DNA from: Flavobacterium gawalongense
GTDB lineage: Bacteria; Bacteroidota; Bacteroidia; Flavobacteriales; Flavobacteriaceae
NCBI RefSeq assembly: GCF_007097265.1
Contig: NZ_VJZP01000012.1
Span: forward strand, 28,747-92,746
Reading direction: 5' to 3'
Length of the DNA: 64,000 nucleotides
Shown here: positions 20,301-31,564 of the stretch, in pieces
Layout: every line of letters begins with the position of its first letter
Numbering within the stretch: position 1 is the stretch's first letter
Made by a program: the position numbers and the translations under genes
The notes under the pieces: generated by a model
Database searches by the model: none
What the model was told of the DNA's origin: nothing
The model's input: the letters and a program-made list of their open reading frames with translations, nothing else

Positions 20301-22343
20301 AGCTCCTGTATTTAATAGAATATCATCAGAGGTAATTGTACTTGACTCACTGATTTTTTTATTTTTGGTCTCTGGAGAAAACTTTTCAGTATCGCATTGA
20401 TCCTTCAAACTTATACTTAATTCATATTCAACAGGATAAGCTTTATTTACCAATTGGGGTGTAAAACTAGGTAATTGATTTACTGTATAAATTATTTTAT
20501 GATTAATATTATTTCCAGCAACACCTAACTGACGGGAATAACTTAAAATATCATTATAATCAGAATGAGCTCCAGTACTGTTTAAAAGATTGTTGTCTAA
20601 TAGGGTATCAACATCACCGCTATTATTTTTTCCTAATAAATCTACTGTTATTGTTTTATGTAAATTTGGATTCTTTTCGTCATCCAACCCCGTTAAACTT
20701 AGGGGGTTATCTCCTGCCAAAGCTGTTGCTATAGTTCTTCCTTGGGGATCTATATAACTTACGCTTAATTGAGAATTTGGATCTTGCACTATATTCTTTT
20801 TATAGTGGGAATCATATCCAACTTCATATCCAAATAATCGATTCAATTCCTTTTGGTTAGGAATTGTGTAAATGTATTTCATCTCATGGCCAGTACCTAA
20901 TTGATGGTCTTCTCCAACACCACCTTTTCTACTAATCCGACCTGTATTATCCGGGGTGTATTCTACTTGACTAAAAGGATACATTTTAGCATCAGGGATA
21001 AAATTTCTAAAAGGCGAATTTATATCGTTTTTTGATGAGTAATATTGAGATGCCCCTTGATTATCGTTAATTTTCGGTGTCTTAGTATCACATAAAATAG
21101 AACTAGATAAATCATAATCAAAATCAGAATAAGAAAATAATTCATTATTTAAATTAGTATTCATTCCCTTATAAAAACGAATAAACTTGTTTTTTATAGG
21201 TGTAGGTAAAACTTCAATGGCCGCTCTACCTTGTGCATCATAAATCACTTCTCCTACAATTGCATTATCTTCGGTATTTATTTTGGTTACTGTTTGACGG
21301 TTTCTTAATGAGCCATCAAAATAACTAACTACCTCTTTCTTTTTACCTTGCTCTGCATAACTAGCTTGAAATTGCCAGTTTTTATCTTTTTCGTGTGATT
21401 TAACTTCTATAATTCCATTACTCCAATCAGAAATGGTATTTTTATTTTCAATTCCAGTGCTCCATAATCCATAGCAAACTTGATTGGTATTGTTTAGTAA
21501 ACGACCAACTGCCCTTACTCTAAAAATCACATATCCATTAGGATAAATAAGTGGTATTTCATAATTCAAATTTGCTGTCTGAATACGCGTGTTATTTAAT
21601 TCAAAATCTCTATCATTAAAATTAATTTTGTCTGCGGATAGTTTTGAATTTATATCTGAGTTACTATAATTATCTACCCAAGTCCATTCTAACTCATATT
21701 CTATTGCTCCAACTAATTTATCCCATGCAAATTTTAATGAAGCAGGGCTTCCATCTAAATCATTTTCAATTTTAGCAACTACATGAGGTAATTGTTGAGT
21801 AATTTTATAATAACGTTCCGTTTCAAATCCTAACTCTAAAGTGATACTTTGATTTATGTTTGTAGGTGTTGTTTTTTTTATTGACACTGTAACACCATAT
21901 CTATTTTGCAATGTATGAAGATCTATATTTTTGTACTCTTTTCCATTATCTTGACGGTTATACTCGACAACAAATAAACGTTCATATTTTGCGGTAATAT
22001 CCTTACTTCCATCAGGTAACAATGGTGTTATTTCCAAAAGTACTTTTGTAGTTCTTTTATCGTGTGGAATAAAATCTCCATTGTCCCTTAAGATTATATA
22101 AGCTTTTGGATTTATTGAGACATGATTAGGTACAGTAATTTCTGAATCAACTAAAGTATAGGTTTTTATTACATCATTACCATTAACTTTAATGGGACCA
22201 TTTATATCTGTAGCTCCTCTATAGACTTGTTTTTGTTTATAAAAATTGTTTTGTCCATACGTAAAAAACGACGAGAAAATCATTAAAAAAATTACATATC
22301 GTAAATATGTTTTTTTGGCTATGTGTAAGGTAGAATTATTCAT
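11370..22343 (-). CDS. Giant Rhs/YD-repeat polymorphic toxin (3657 aa)
   Basis: Signal peptide at residues 1-31 (cleavage near FFTYGQ). A DUF6443-like segment follows at about residues 335-410 ([18 protein letters not shown]). A long Cys-containing region comes next, then classic YD repeats from about residue 2020 to 2650 ([29 protein letters not shown]). Calcium-binding thrombospondin-type-3-like Asp repeats lie at about 3145-3250 ([26 protein letters not shown]). The Rhs core is at about 3340-3405 ([33 protein letters not shown]), and the last 245 residues are the variable toxin tip. The tip end ([32 protein letters not shown]) recalls ADP-ribosyltransferase-like toxins, a tentative reading. 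By analogy with TcC/Rhs proteins the repeats should form a shell that encloses the tip. Genes upstream probably aid folding and surface delivery. Confidence 0.9.
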   Translation of the reverse strand: MNNSTLHIAKKTYLRYVIFLMIFSSFFTYGQNNFYKQKQVYRGATDINGPIKVNGNDVIKTYTLVDSEITVPNHVSINPKAYIILRDNGDFIPHDKRTTKVLLEITPLLPDGSKDITAKYERLFVVEYNRQDNGKEYKNIDLHTLQNRYGVTVSIKKTTPTNINQSITLELGFETERYYKITQQLPHVVAKIENDLDGSPASLKFAWDKLVGAIEYELEWTWVDNYSNSDINSKLSADKINFNDRDFELNNTRIQTANLNYEIPLIYPNGYVIFRVRAVGRLLNNTNQVCYGLWSTGIENKNTISDWSNGIIEVKSHEKDKNWQFQASYAEQGKKKEVVSYFDGSLRNRQTVTKINTEDNAIVGEVIYDAQGRAAIEVLPTPIKNKFIRFYKGMNTNLNNELFSYSDFDYDLSSSILCDTKTPKINDNQGASQYYSSKNDINSPFRNFIPDAKMYPFSQVEYTPDNTGRISRKGGVGEDHQLGTGHEMKYIYTIPNQKELNRLFGYEVGYDSHYKKNIVQDPNSQLSVSYIDPQGRTIATALAGDNPLSLTGLDDEKNPNLHKTITVDLLGKNNSGDVDTLLDNNLLNSTGAHSDYNDILSYSRQLGVAGNNINHKIIYTVNQLPSFTPQLVNKAYPVEYELSISLKDQCDTEKFSPETKNKKISESSTITSDDILLNTGAYTLTKELKVNNEKLEEHLRDYTSLLINPNSGSYINPEEFKKSNLTEDCVVTCDECRESAGTETKFISDKLKLTYNIPENDNSTIVLSGTPLAANLNLPSGVTSINFGLPFTVEDVNSKVLEFSKEWTQLVSLCDKICGPTFVSSCDFNESALLKDVSIGGQYGNIDDTKLDTPVIDWDILSLFNENNKIIYKGNSSGNNWRKPILTVDENNIPAYLDEKGKPSLINLTYDENTKSYSPEIVTGSENKIENETFIRPQYLKNVSDFIASWNSSWAKSLIGYHPEYDYLVYSNELCKNESTVYISENGGTVTKKLTSDAYDGYLETITTYSQAQATFGSDLTGIYNNDPYFKTQFLNVEDGGTFNLRKEIMSYALNSQYDTFLKNTTEGATMYQAAIMTVMCNAYQTCDFTQLSFNSLTTEEKDKVWNVYKTYYQSYKAKIKQTFIAKYAYDKGTYNKCIGSQTINNSYYGSLHPRFYSNFRYTVNQSFCSNSNATYYSVEDANGRTKEKRFPPIDFGYKSGIGAQEALIELESKVDAEYYKQTGNCPMLLDLDLFLNGLFKDTKINNPISLSDYQFKAQYLTKDLLLSLGGTFPADGLMLTSALVNSTNLEMHFSNIPDGIISLESDDLQWSSYGTSWKIKNLKQFYYDKMASDPENRNFAFELIAVVIENNIEKEIVLKGHTNAIIGECGTTADLIGQRLDINSASEEEGGCGIKNKFKAAFLGLVNELLQNEKINSTTEVLLKNYSSYYNSYLTDYFADNVDKTKSNYSDDITTTWQKTGVNTYAIRTRGVVEATFTMAIPDYFINQAATMNFDALFFEDAFKNDKFYFYIPKETPPAPGVFIESPYQKLDVTATGLKFDCCDLSNTYIPWVNLRRQINRVGTVGGYTNKLFYQDMNFYPKGISFKRYDKIDMQVKIKKIADADNQGEFPDGVIDKNVPGYSPKWYFSWKDEDYDVEIILNGKSYSLANKNLVYDHSNDINYYDYEHYPAYNVFSWNNYYPASFDVNDFNYKIDNAIDFKSLVFGTSTPVIAGASITPFINNGQYSNIDKKLILDSDKEIFWTDVQTFNLDNALDLDFGLGFRFNNELTYLGEGYGYFGAVMQIDSDHNSENSQNVLDQIYVFADSGEKSECELCVPQTVRPIACDEAYQDYLSFMNYDSNGNSLRIINKEKINDYAADRNQFCNNNYQYLIDSYKYYIEQLNVTQVDDLNYITLGEFGNTKLNYGYEKIKEAIDLYVAYNQSSFNVTQSDRKFWNKFVNEDYVTSEGTCGSSITTQPVESSSVIATGDPCEIISKLNAEIYQQEAYNAYILELQENFVRDYLKAATDKVVENFSLTYTDKEYQYTLYYYDQAGNLIKTVPPEGVRRLDLEEVVGGNTVNDLVNKNRVNNTTLNENKTLPNHEYKTEYRYNTLNQLVWQKTPDGGETKFAYDDLGRIIASQNAKQLINNRFSYTKYDDLGRIIEAGEVNPNSPNYSINSTGRLINSGQIMNKFESSLATSEVTRTVYDIDPELGTGKASSLFKSASSVKHNRNRVTGIFYHENGNQAFNNAILYNYDVHGNVKEQVTYNAYLKSLGCTEGKLELNQQNDCEAYLKRVVYEYDLISGNVNRVTFQPKKDDQFIHRYSYDADNRIVNLETSSDGEIWETDAKYNYYPHGPLARTELGNDNIQGIDYAYTLQGWLKAVNSENLTQPNNDIGKDGVVGAPFQVADTFGYSLSYYDGDYKAIANDNGSATFKPLQYSRDTNGGNEKNLYNGNIKQMTTAIRNFKNEPIAVQKNNYSYDQLNRIQGMTSKAINQITSAYTNSYQTSYTYDRNGNIKTLNRTAPDNTGVVKSMDQLNYNYISKTNQLALVHDEITDSGFNVDLKNQDLTASYTNDNDRSHNYLYDKIGQLIMDKKEELTIEWRVDGKIKKINKGSFSNLNNPSKAIVQNITNTITFEYDGLGNRIAKINTDIKNNSTSKETTYYSRDAQGNVLGVYQLSESNSGNKKTAVMRIKEHHLFGSSRLGLEEKNQIVYNLKVQTPGVAPTEDIQDVAMACTTCTNNENKWVHTTMLPKTAVNIVKDYALRLNNNTSAQWEIQPSENIVLDDDTIEMETLVKVLDNPANGTYHIGSFAYMGKYISSSDNFIPVPILSSEQPLPECVTAVTNPAVSPNPETISLSRENVCTTTSDDASLRIPLSETLELGKNGSLSFKLTDFTKENNNKIGFIIDGKQYGFVILNNKIYLEYGSQLYGPYSTATAGIVCSLERNNGLMNYKIGTRLLYASVSSNVASIFLDLGKPGNIISQISLSRQGSITYNVANELNLSMIKSNEGYTPQAHLTQYRQNTITNEIIKRETTIAGGLTSVLNAQKGITLNYNHQGHLNYDYLYVNGAGTQKALMWQNEVAATAMPAITAQGQATLGSMQGNTLPMDMCYYNYKIKSLNYNNDISHRFSFNDETNSNPQEESQQTSMQVSPSANRQLGPCLADSDGDGIYDLYEIDSNGFAHDTDSDGIANHLDPDDDGDGIVTKYENADPNNDHNPTDALNSNSDTNVNNPNLIINTLPDYLDVDDDGDGYATWETTEGGMGYPNPPAGTAYILDDDNNGIVNYLDPASIIYPATKAMFNKNYVNLVGDKRFELSNHLGNVLVVISDKKIADNSKIVTQFNPDVLSFSDYYPFGMLIPNRHGNSGAYRYGFQGQEMDNELKGEGNSLNYTFRMHDPRVGRFFAIDPLFKEYPHYTPYSFSGNKVIASIEFEGLEDVWVADGGSTVKKVGPYVGAYTSEQAANNRYLQFTARLPKVARPQAEIRSDNLEDQVNKYRGVNPGLAISRGVIDGFQEAPMVILPEMAFAKAAKVYQAFKKSKLVLSAIETGYEAAVQSSSKEALLGSLKAQEGATLYRVGTEGVSKQGAEAQFWSLENPLLDPVKYAEKYNVPLKNVKNANFIETATLKQDAKFITREAGSAPGSANNGKGIEVVVEPGGTTNNLITPIKN

Positions 22344-22355
22344 AAAATACTTCGG

Positions 22356-23096
22356 TTATGATTTATAGATAGTATACCCTAAATAATTATGGGCCGGTTT
22401 GATTTCATTTCCTTTTATTGATATATAACTTTCGTTTCGGAATAGCTTACTCTCTTTTTTCTCATTTCGAGTACGTGCAGAAAAAGAAATCTCAATTCTA
22501 GGCTTATTACTGATTAATCTTCCTTTGGAATCTTTGGAATCAATCTGATTAGCCAAATACAAAATTTGTTTTATGACATGGAAATTTGTTTTACGGATTT
22601 GAAAAATTATTTTGTAAAACGGATTAACTTCATTATCTTTTTTAGGAGTTATTTCACAAACAAAAAACTCACCCTTACTAGAAATTAATTTTGCATTAAA
22701 CTCTTTTAAATAACGATCTACTACTAAAGGATTTTGTAATGTAGTTTCATCGCTTTGAATCATTGCAATTACTTTATTGACATTATCGATTCTAATTCCA
22801 TAGGGTGGTAAAGTAATAATTTCTGTTTCTTTTATTTTAATATAACTAGAATTATCCTTTTTTATAATATACCCTTGGTACTTCTCAAGTATTTTATTCG
22901 TTACATAATCGGCATACATAATATATTGGCTGTTGTATGAAAAATAACTACTTTTTTGATAAGCTAATGATGCTTTTTTGATTATATCGTTAGCATTATA
23001 TTTACTTTCTTTTTCTTGTGAAAAACTTAAGGTACTAATGAAATAAAACATTAAAAAACTGGTTTTTAATGTTTTGGAAAACTTATAAGATATCAT
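22356..23096 (-). CDS. LolA-like periplasmic protein of the Rhs operon
   Basis: A 246-residue protein with a signal peptide (TSFLMFYFISTLSFSQ). The mature part begins NANDIIKKASLAYQKSSYFS and continues with beta-rich segments (SYIKIKETEIITLPPYGIRI), the general pattern of LolA/LppX-type lipid-binding half-barrels; the match is at fold level only. It lies 3 bp after the 1000-residue gene and 12 bp before the giant Rhs gene. It may be a periplasmic carrier or assembly factor for the Rhs product. No catalytic motif is visible. Confidence 0.6.
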   Translation of the reverse strand: MISYKFSKTLKTSFLMFYFISTLSFSQEKESKYNANDIIKKASLAYQKSSYFSYNSQYIMYADYVTNKILEKYQGYIIKKDNSSYIKIKETEIITLPPYGIRIDNVNKVIAMIQSDETTLQNPLVVDRYLKEFNAKLISSKGEFFVCEITPKKDNEVNPFYKIIFQIRKTNFHVIKQILYLANQIDSKDSKGRLISNKPRIEISFSARTRNEKKESKLFRNESYISIKGNEIKPAHNYLGYTIYKS

Positions 23097-23099
23097 ATA

Positions 23100-26081
23100 C
23101 TATTGTTTTTTTGCATTTCCACTACGAGTTTCTTGTATTGTAAACACTCCTTTTTCCGTTTCTTTTTTTATTCTTATTAAGCCTCCTTCTAAATCGTATT
23201 CATAATAAGTTGAATAATTATTTTCATCTAGTTCTGCCATTAAACGCTGTGTTTTTTGATCATATACGAAACTTTTCATACTCCCTTTACTAGGAATTAT
23301 TCTCACATCATCAAAATAGGTAACTCTTTCATCATTATTTGAATTTACCAATTCCAGAAAAAAATCATCCGCAGTTTCTGGAACAACAAATTCACCAGTA
23401 ATACGTTGCCAACCGTCTATTATATTTCCGGTAGGAAAAAATGATATATTATCCCGTTTGTTCTTATCAATTTTATCCGAAAATCCAATCAATACATAGC
23501 TGTTTTCATATTTTTTAAATTGTAAATAGGGATTGTTTTCATATTCTTCTTTTACCCATGCACTCACTAAATATTTTTCTTTGGGAACTAAATCAAAAGA
23601 AGCACAATTTTTACATTCAGGTGGAGTTGTACATCCTAGTTGATCATTTTTAACAGAAACAATATTTGAATCATCTGATTTTAAAAGCGCCCCGTCTAAA
23701 CGTAAAACTCTAAAAGCAAAGCTATTGTTTCCCAATTGTCCTAATTCGCCTACGGCAACCGCATCATAAATAACATCAATTTTTTGACCTGGATTTAATA
23801 CATAGCCTTCGCCAAAACTAATTTTCATCCAGTTTGCCTGTTCACAAGAAGTTTGACTCCAAGTATTCCATAAACTTTCTGTTGAACTAGAATTCTCTAG
23901 TGAACTTGCATAGGAAACACTACCACCTGCAGGTAAAGTAACTGGAGTTTCACAAGAATAATTAATGGTCATTTCACTTCCTCTCAATACTTTTTTAAAT
24001 TCAGTTTGATCTCCTTGATGAGGCTTATTATTTACTAAATCGGTTACTATTAATGGAACCGATCCTCGATTCATAAATTCCATTTTGTATTGAATTTTAT
24101 CGCCATTTCTCACTCTCTTTTCAGGGAAAACTTGCTGCTTTACCCCTAATGCAGTCCACTCATTATCCACAGGACACTTTACGTACATATTCGATGTTGC
24201 ATAAACAATATTATTAACAACAATTTCCGTTTTACTTTCCTGACTATCTGTTTGTTCTGTATACACATTCAAGTTGTTTAATAAAATATCTCCAGCGTTA
24301 ACTTCTTTAGATAATAGAGCATCAAATTCAATATATATATACTTATTATCTGTACAGTTGTAAGGGAGAATAAAATTAGGTTTTGAAGCTAAACTAATCT
24401 CTCCTGTTTGATTAAGTGGAGGACGCTGAACAAAAACATTACTATTGCTATTTGGAAAGTTTTTAATTTCAGATTGACTTTCTTGTAAATAATAAAATTC
24501 TCTGTCTAAAGGATTTGATTCATTAGTATAAGCATATCTAAATTGACCAGCATATAATATTTTATCACTTAGCAAATGCTTCAAATTGATGTTGGACAAT
24601 TCAATCCTGCCATTATTTATAACTTTAATTCTAAATGTTACTGTTTCACCGGGGTTTGCATAAATTTTATTAGCAAACGTATTGGATGCATTTGTTTTGA
24701 CTTTGTAATCAACTATTAAATTGGGAGTACAAGATTGGGATTTTAACTTAACTATAAACTTGCCAATTTGATTAAATGGAGTTATTATACTATCCGAATA
24801 GAAGTAATAATTTATATCCAAATTAGAAACTTGAGTATTTTTAAAATTGATATTCTTAATAAGATTTATAGGTGTATCCATAATGAAATGGACTTTTTCA
24901 ACACTGCTATTTGGCTCTACGGTAGTATTCCATTTATTATTGTAATAGTAGGTTGCATTTTCAAACGGGTTACTAATCAGTTTATCTCTTAACGGAATTG
25001 GAATTTCTACCAATAAACTCGCTTTTTTATTATGATAGTCAGGAGATATATTACTCTTAATTTGTATGTAAGCTTGATCTAATGGACAAGTATCACATGG
25101 GAAATTTGAAACGGCATCGGCGTTCAATACGAATACCCCACCCTCACATTTTTCACATTGTGAATTTGAAAATTCAGATCCATTTGAAGGAGCAATTGGC
25201 ACTGTATTTAAAGGAGACAAGGCACATGCTTCTGGAAAATTACCCGAAAGACTAACTGTAGGATGAGTCATACTCGTTTGTAGCACACATGTCTCACATG
25301 GGTACTGTACATATAAATCAAAATTTTGATTTATTTTATTAATTTCAGGAATACCCCATACTAATGAATTTTCTGACGGAATAACAAATGAAACCGGAGT
25401 GTACGAATTTTCTTGATATAGACCGATTAATTTTGCACAAGGAGGTAATTTAGCTGTAATTTTAGCGTCCGAAATTAGATACCTGTATTTGGAGTCAATC
25501 TCAGGATTAGAAGCCTGTATTTTATATAATATTACATTATCACTGTAACATAAAGAAGAATTGGTATTAGTTTCTTGAGTAAATATAATTTTTGCCCTGT
25601 TTAAAATATCACTCCCTTTAACTTGTTGAATTTGACTACTTATTGGAGTATTTCCAGAACAACCGAAAAGTACTTTAATTTCCTGATTAGCTTGGTCACA
25701 GGTATTTCCATTAGGAAACGCTAATTCCATCGTCGGTGCATTAATAGCTCCTCCATTGGAAACCCCTAGGGGGATTTTGTCAATAATAATTTTTTCAGGA
25801 TTCTCATTATTGATAGTAGCTTCAAGAAGGATTCCATCAATATTAATTAGAGTTAGTGATCCCTTTTGAATTTCTAACCTCCCAATTTCACAATTATTAA
25901 TCGAATTTAAGTTAAATTTTAAAAGAAAATGATTTTTCTTTCCAACTATCGAATCTATCGAAAATAAATTATTTTGGTCATTAGATGTTCCTCCACTTTG
26001 ACTATGAGCTAAATACACTGGTAGCATTGATATGAATAGAACGAAATAGATGAGAAAATTATTTTTTTTGATACTTTTCAT
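23100..26081 (-). CDS. Large secreted DUF11/repeat protein with YD-like C-terminus, Rhs partner
   Basis: About 993 residues if started at ATG 26081 (MKSIKKNNFLIYFV, signal peptide ending near LAHSQ); the frame is open to 26102. Several Ig-like/DUF11-type segments follow (PGETVTFRIKVINNGRIEL, and FPEKRVRNGDKIQYKMEFMN), with many Cys pairs. A carbohydrate-binding-module-like stretch (YLVSAWVKEEYENNP, WQRITGEFVVPETAD, VTYFDDVRI) comes near residue 880. The last 50 residues resemble a YD repeat (STYYEYDLEGGLIRIKKE). That ending suggests it docks with the Rhs shell or continues it. It is probably an outer, surface-exposed component of the toxin complex; the role is inferred. Confidence 0.65.
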   Translation of the reverse strand: MKSIKKNNFLIYFVLFISMLPVYLAHSQSGGTSNDQNNLFSIDSIVGKKNHFLLKFNLNSINNCEIGRLEIQKGSLTLINIDGILLEATINNENPEKIIIDKIPLGVSNGGAINAPTMELAFPNGNTCDQANQEIKVLFGCSGNTPISSQIQQVKGSDILNRAKIIFTQETNTNSSLCYSDNVILYKIQASNPEIDSKYRYLISDAKITAKLPPCAKLIGLYQENSYTPVSFVIPSENSLVWGIPEINKINQNFDLYVQYPCETCVLQTSMTHPTVSLSGNFPEACALSPLNTVPIAPSNGSEFSNSQCEKCEGGVFVLNADAVSNFPCDTCPLDQAYIQIKSNISPDYHNKKASLLVEIPIPLRDKLISNPFENATYYYNNKWNTTVEPNSSVEKVHFIMDTPINLIKNINFKNTQVSNLDINYYFYSDSIITPFNQIGKFIVKLKSQSCTPNLIVDYKVKTNASNTFANKIYANPGETVTFRIKVINNGRIELSNINLKHLLSDKILYAGQFRYAYTNESNPLDREFYYLQESQSEIKNFPNSNSNVFVQRPPLNQTGEISLASKPNFILPYNCTDNKYIYIEFDALLSKEVNAGDILLNNLNVYTEQTDSQESKTEIVVNNIVYATSNMYVKCPVDNEWTALGVKQQVFPEKRVRNGDKIQYKMEFMNRGSVPLIVTDLVNNKPHQGDQTEFKKVLRGSEMTINYSCETPVTLPAGGSVSYASSLENSSSTESLWNTWSQTSCEQANWMKISFGEGYVLNPGQKIDVIYDAVAVGELGQLGNNSFAFRVLRLDGALLKSDDSNIVSVKNDQLGCTTPPECKNCASFDLVPKEKYLVSAWVKEEYENNPYLQFKKYENSYVLIGFSDKIDKNKRDNISFFPTGNIIDGWQRITGEFVVPETADDFFLELVNSNNDERVTYFDDVRIIPSKGSMKSFVYDQKTQRLMAELDENNYSTYYEYDLEGGLIRIKKETEKGVFTIQETRSGNAKKQ

Positions 26082-26119
26082 GGCTTTATCTTTGTATTGC
26101 AATTAATAACCTGTTAAAT

Positions 26120-29100
26120 TTAAAGAGCAGTGGTACTAGGTACTGGTTTACACCCTTCAACTTTTCGAATGAATGTAGCTTTTGTGCCAGATTTAACCCC
26201 TAAACTTTTATTACCAGTATGAGATTTTTTAGTAGTTACAAATACCTGATTATCAATTAATCCTTGAGAAAAACCAAAATGTGGTTTTAAATAAAAAACA
26301 TTAACCTCATTGTCGTAATCTTCAAAACCATCAAAACCAATTTCTCTATACTGTGAATTAGAAGCTACAGCAACGGGTAAAGTGTATTTGTTTCCATATT
26401 GTGCCGATGAATACCTGTTCAAAGCATCTTTGTTTTCAAGTTCAACCCCATAAGGGTTGTATTTTGTTACTTGACTTGCGAAAGTCCATCCAGCTGGATC
26501 AATACCCCATTTTTTGTTATTAATGCTGTAAAAAGAATTGAAATTGGTAAAAAAACCTGTTTTTCTGCGATGTGTAGTAACATCATTATTACGCCCTGAA
26601 AGGTAAGCATATGACTTTATTGGCCTCCAATTGCCTTTCAAATTGTAAATAAATGGGTTCACGGCTACACCTTCTCCATTTATAAGACCATTTTCATTTG
26701 GTAAGCCCATTTCGCATTGCGATTGCCAATCATCATTATACTCTATTGCACTCGCATTAATCACTTTACGATTATCTACACTGCCTTGGTAATTAAAAGT
26801 TGCATTCGTAATATTATTTACAAGAATACCATTATTAGATGGGTCAATTGGATTTATCATACTTGTTACAGAAGCCATATTTGCCATTTGCTGGTTCCTA
26901 TTTCCTGACCTTACTACTTTAATATCAAATGCGTGAGTTGTATTTATTTCCTGCGAACTATTTCCTGAAATTAATTTCACGGCTTTTTTATCTGAATTAT
27001 ATCCATACACCCATAATTTAGTATATTCATGCCCTAATCCGTTGGGGTCATATATTAATTCATCTCCAATTTTTAAATATTTAGAAATATCTTCACTAGT
27101 AGGCATATCTTTCAAGGTAAATAAATTAGGTTGCCCTGAATAATTAATTAAGGTACCTTCTAAATCTAGATTTTCAGAAGCCATTCCCATATTATTATAG
27201 TACCAATAGGCAGGATAATTAAAACTGTAATATTTATCATCAAATTCATTGATAGTTTCTGTTAATAATACTTGTCCAGATTGAGAATCCCAAGCTAAAT
27301 TTTTAGTGGAAACTCTTGAACCTAAATCATGGGCTACCTTCTCAATTAAAATACCTGTTTTATGAATTACTTTAGTTGTAACGGCAGTTCGTAACTGTGT
27401 GTCATGGTAACTACCTCTAGGCAATAATAAAGGAACGAAGCCTGGAAAAATGCCAATAAGGAAAGATGCTAAATTGCCATCAAAACCAAAAGAAGTAGAT
27501 GAACTAGTGCTTTCATTAAAATCATTTACCATGTCATAATCAACTCCTATCAACTGCTTTTGAACTTCCCCTTTTGAATTTATAGTTGGTAATTCATTTG
27601 TTAATTTATTATTGCTATCTACATTATATTTATATTCTACCATTGAAATAGGTTTACTGTCAATACCTTCTGGATATACCTCTTCCGATTTTAATTTTCC
27701 ATTCATATCATTGGTCTCTATTACAAAACCTTGAGAAGCAGTAACGTGTAACCGTGAAAATTCAAACATCATGCTGAGTAATAAGTTTGATTGACTATGT
27801 GTAGGTGTTAATTGCCTATCAGTAAAATCAACTTTTGTAGGAAAATCTTTTGAAGTGTAAAAACTAGTCACTGTTTTACCTGTCCCATGTTTTTTCAAGG
27901 ATTTTCCGTTTTCATTTTTGTTTAGATTAGTTACGGTAACTCTCGAATATGTTACTTTTGGTGACGGAAAAAAACTCTCTCCAAATGGTTTTTCAACGTA
28001 ATTCAATTCTTTAGGAGCACTTAATATTTCAGCATAATTTCCAGTTTTTGCATAAAATGGTTCTACAAAAGGATTTTCATTTGAAGCATTGGGTTCAAAC
28101 GTTGCAACTCCAGAAGAAGATGTACCATTTGAATCTGAATAATTATATTCTTGTCCATATTTTTCTTTATACGTTTCATTTGTTTCAACTGAATTCATAA
28201 CATTCCACTCATCACTGAGAGTTATTTTTTTCACCCTCAATCCTCCACCTAATTTTTTACCATTTGGATTTTCCAATCGAATCCATGACTTGGTAGGATC
28301 AAATCTTTGGGCACATTTTTTTTCTAATAACCTAGCATTAGGCCCTGTTACAAGTTCTTTCATTGCACCAATACTAGATACCAGATCGCGAACAATAGCA
28401 AATACTTTTTTATTTACCTCGTCACCACCACTACTGTAAATCAATCTGTTTAAATAAGTTCTTCCGAATCCCCACCCAGTTTTACTTATTGGATTAACTT
28501 GTCTATTATTAATTACCAATCCACCATCTAAATTGACGAATTTAAGAGGAATGGATGCAATACCATTTACATCAACGCGTATGTCTAAATCTTTTTTAAT
28601 TTCAAAATAGCCACTTACATAGTCACTTTTATCAGTGGTCATATTTAGTAGAAAACGAAAATAAATTGGTTTGTCAATGTTTTCAGAAAGGTACTTTTTA
28701 ATAAATTCTTCTTTTGTAATATTTTTATCTAATGGGTCTACTTTTACATAAATATATCTATTTTGATTTATTCCAAAATCATATAACAAATTACTATCTC
28801 TTACGTTTACGTCAGGTCCAGATCCGATAACTTTAAACATTTGCATTGCTTTTTTATTTTGTACATAGGCGTAATCATCACTTTCTGTACTCACTTCAAT
28901 TTTCCCTCCTGAAGGTAAATCAATGGTTTTCAAAGTCCAAGCTCCGGTATTTATATCTGCATCTGCTTTGTTTTGTTCTACGAATGGAAATTCAGCATTT
29001 GGAATTCCATTTTTATTTGAATCTTTATAATTCCCCCAAATATCAAACCCTTTAATATGATAATTAGGATTACTGGCTGTGCTTTCTCCATATCCAAAAA

Positions 29101-31564
29101 CATATGGTGTATATTTTCCCATATTTGAGTTTCTATAAGTAAAATACACTTTTTCCAATGTTAATTTACCTCGTTTGTTATTAGCATCTGTCGGTAAATT
29201 AGAAGGAATTCCTGCGCACAGATTATAATTATATTCAAAATGAGCTATTTTAATTGGAGTAATTATACTTGATAACACAGGATCAATTATTTTTCCGTTT
29301 CTATCTTTTTGCAATTCTGATTTTGAATACAAGCGAATACTTTTAATTCTTTTCATGCTCTGGGATCCCATCCCACCAGATTCGCTATCTACACCCATTG
29401 CATCCAATCGGTCTTCTAAGTCAATAAAAGCAATATGGGTTTTAGTTTCTATTGCTTTTAAATACACCAATTCTTTTTCTCCATATAAATAGGATGCTTT
29501 TTGATCGTGTTTACCCGATTTTAACCCCTCATTATATGAAGCTGTATTCTTTTGGTAAGGAACTCTCCATCTATAGTTAGCTATGTAATTTTTGTCATCA
29601 GCATGAGAATATTCAAATTTTGTATATTTCCCGAAATCATTATCCGATGGTCCATTAAAGTCAATATCCTGATAGTCTGGAGACAATATACTAGAGATTA
29701 AATAAGTATGTGCATAAGAAGGAGTTGTTATTTTATTTACATAATGATCACTACTACCTGTTCCATTTCCTTTTACTGATCCATTATAGGAAACTAAACC
29801 ATTTTGTATATTCCCATCAGTACGGCTTGACACGTCAAAAGTTGCTTCTACCTTAGTTGTATTATAGGCTGTTTTTCCGTAAACATAAGTTGAGCCATCA
29901 GTTTGTATTACTTTCATTCCAGCGGTATGATGTTGTTTTCCAAATTTATTTTTAAAAATAAATTTGTCATCAGCCTCTTTTTGTGATACTTTTTGAACTA
30001 CTTGGTTTCTAGGAATTCTGCCATCACGTTTTAGTCTGGACGAGAAAGGACTTTCTACATATTCTTTATTTGATGCTTTTACTCTATAACTTGATTTTGC
30101 AAACATGTTATAACCTTTACCACCAAGTTTAATATCAACCGCTTTGTTGCTGTGTAACCTGTTTTCATAAAGACCGCTTTCATTATCTACATTTAATTCT
30201 CCTATCATTTTATATGAGACAGCTTGATATTCTATATTGTTTTTATCTAATTTACTTTCTTCAAATACAGGTAATGCAAAATTGTTAGATTTCCATTTTC
30301 CAGTTTTAGCAAGAGAATTAGAGAGATTAAAATTAAGTCCCATATGAACTAGATTACCTCCACCAAATTCTGCCCCTCCAGATAGTCCTGCTCCAACATC
30401 AGTGACATCATCATTATAAACATAGCTTACCTGTGAACGATAAGGTCTAAACATACCTGAAATCCCTTGTCCTTCTACATTGTATATATCATAAGTGTAG
30501 TTAGTAACTGGTAAAACAGTTGTGTTTTGACTGATTGGTTGTTCTTTTTCACGATTATAATCTAAAACACCTTCTTTAGTTCCTTTATGATGGGTAAAGT
30601 CGTAACCATAACCCCCAATTGTCCTATCTTTATAAATAGGATTAATTGTCTGTATTGAACCGTAACCTAATATATTACCTTGTGCTTCTCCTCCCAAAAT
30701 TTCAGTACCCAATGCTGCATTAAAAGTGTAATTATCATTTATAAACCCAATTCGTTTGGTTGGAGTATGATTGTGCGTCATATTGAATGACAGGCTACCG
30801 CTCAATGTTCCACTTTTCACATCTTTATTTTTCCCCATAGAGGTAACAGACATACTCATATTCTCTAAACCTTTTCTACTACTTAAAGTCGTACCAATTC
30901 CTGTCGTTAAACCAATAGTCTTGTCATTTATATCCTTTACATTACTAGATATACTTACCGAGGGACTTATTGTTGCACCATCGGCAGTTGAGGAAGAAAA
31001 ATCAAAGTTTAAACTAGATCCTTGTAAGTTTTCAGACAGTGCAAAACTAACCCCAACTGAAGGTTTAAATGTAACCCCTTCATAATTATTATATTGAGCT
31101 CCTAAACCTAAACTAAAGGGAAAATCTTTTCCAAAAAATGCGGGATTAGCTTTGAAATTGACTCCGGCCGTTACATTTTTACGAAGATCATTTTCATAGC
31201 GCATTGGGTCTCCATTAAAATCGTCAGGAAGCCCCCTAACTTGTCGATTAATTTGTCCTACGTTAAGATTCCACCCTAATCCAACCCAAGAAGCTTCTTG
31301 ATCCATTGTAACTCCTGAATTATAAGCTAGGTTTATAGGATAACCTCCCACATCCATAATAGGAATATTATAGTTAAAATCACCACTCGCTAAATCAATC
31401 ATGTCTGATGTACCGATAGGTGTAAAACTATTAAACTCAGGTTGAGTAGGTCCACTAGTTAGTGCATACATTTGTAAAGGCTGTATCGATTCTAAAAGAA
31501 TCATCATGGCTAAGTAAATAGCCAGCGTTTTCTTAAACTTACTTTTTTTAACTTGTTGAATCAT
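26120..31564 (-). CDS. 1814-residue SpvB/Rhs-like secreted shell protein
   Basis: The signal peptide (about residues 1-36, AIYLAMMILLESIQPL) is followed by GTSDMIDLASGDFNYNIPIM and a YPINLAYNSGVTMDQEASWVG segment. This is the characteristic start of large Bacteroidota proteins that accompany Rhs proteins and resemble the SpvB-like N-terminal part of TcB toxins. The interior has many beta-rich repeats with no YD core and no toxin tip. The start overlaps the stop of the lipoprotein gene by ATGA. By analogy with TcB-TcC pairs I infer that it forms part of a hollow shell with the Rhs gene product. It could also act alone as an adhesin-like surface protein. Confidence 0.7.
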   Translation of the reverse strand: MIQQVKKSKFKKTLAIYLAMMILLESIQPLQMYALTSGPTQPEFNSFTPIGTSDMIDLASGDFNYNIPIMDVGGYPINLAYNSGVTMDQEASWVGLGWNLNVGQINRQVRGLPDDFNGDPMRYENDLRKNVTAGVNFKANPAFFGKDFPFSLGLGAQYNNYEGVTFKPSVGVSFALSENLQGSSLNFDFSSSTADGATISPSVSISSNVKDINDKTIGLTTGIGTTLSSRKGLENMSMSVTSMGKNKDVKSGTLSGSLSFNMTHNHTPTKRIGFINDNYTFNAALGTEILGGEAQGNILGYGSIQTINPIYKDRTIGGYGYDFTHHKGTKEGVLDYNREKEQPISQNTTVLPVTNYTYDIYNVEGQGISGMFRPYRSQVSYVYNDDVTDVGAGLSGGAEFGGGNLVHMGLNFNLSNSLAKTGKWKSNNFALPVFEESKLDKNNIEYQAVSYKMIGELNVDNESGLYENRLHSNKAVDIKLGGKGYNMFAKSSYRVKASNKEYVESPFSSRLKRDGRIPRNQVVQKVSQKEADDKFIFKNKFGKQHHTAGMKVIQTDGSTYVYGKTAYNTTKVEATFDVSSRTDGNIQNGLVSYNGSVKGNGTGSSDHYVNKITTPSYAHTYLISSILSPDYQDIDFNGPSDNDFGKYTKFEYSHADDKNYIANYRWRVPYQKNTASYNEGLKSGKHDQKASYLYGEKELVYLKAIETKTHIAFIDLEDRLDAMGVDSESGGMGSQSMKRIKSIRLYSKSELQKDRNGKIIDPVLSSIITPIKIAHFEYNYNLCAGIPSNLPTDANNKRGKLTLEKVYFTYRNSNMGKYTPYVFGYGESTASNPNYHIKGFDIWGNYKDSNKNGIPNAEFPFVEQNKADADINTGAWTLKTIDLPSGGKIEVSTESDDYAYVQNKKAMQMFKVIGSGPDVNVRDSNLLYDFGINQNRYIYVKVDPLDKNITKEEFIKKYLSENIDKPIYFRFLLNMTTDKSDYVSGYFEIKKDLDIRVDVNGIASIPLKFVNLDGGLVINNRQVNPISKTGWGFGRTYLNRLIYSSGGDEVNKKVFAIVRDLVSSIGAMKELVTGPNARLLEKKCAQRFDPTKSWIRLENPNGKKLGGGLRVKKITLSDEWNVMNSVETNETYKEKYGQEYNYSDSNGTSSSGVATFEPNASNENPFVEPFYAKTGNYAEILSAPKELNYVEKPFGESFFPSPKVTYSRVTVTNLNKNENGKSLKKHGTGKTVTSFYTSKDFPTKVDFTDRQLTPTHSQSNLLLSMMFEFSRLHVTASQGFVIETNDMNGKLKSEEVYPEGIDSKPISMVEYKYNVDSNNKLTNELPTINSKGEVQKQLIGVDYDMVNDFNESTSSSTSFGFDGNLASFLIGIFPGFVPLLLPRGSYHDTQLRTAVTTKVIHKTGILIEKVAHDLGSRVSTKNLAWDSQSGQVLLTETINEFDDKYYSFNYPAYWYYNNMGMASENLDLEGTLINYSGQPNLFTLKDMPTSEDISKYLKIGDELIYDPNGLGHEYTKLWVYGYNSDKKAVKLISGNSSQEINTTHAFDIKVVRSGNRNQQMANMASVTSMINPIDPSNNGILVNNITNATFNYQGSVDNRKVINASAIEYNDDWQSQCEMGLPNENGLINGEGVAVNPFIYNLKGNWRPIKSYAYLSGRNNDVTTHRRKTGFFTNFNSFYSINNKKWGIDPAGWTFASQVTKYNPYGVELENKDALNRYSSAQYGNKYTLPVAVASNSQYREIGFDGFEDYDNEVNVFYLKPHFGFSQGLIDNQVFVTTKKSHTGNKSLGVKSGTKATFIRKVEGCKPVPSTTAL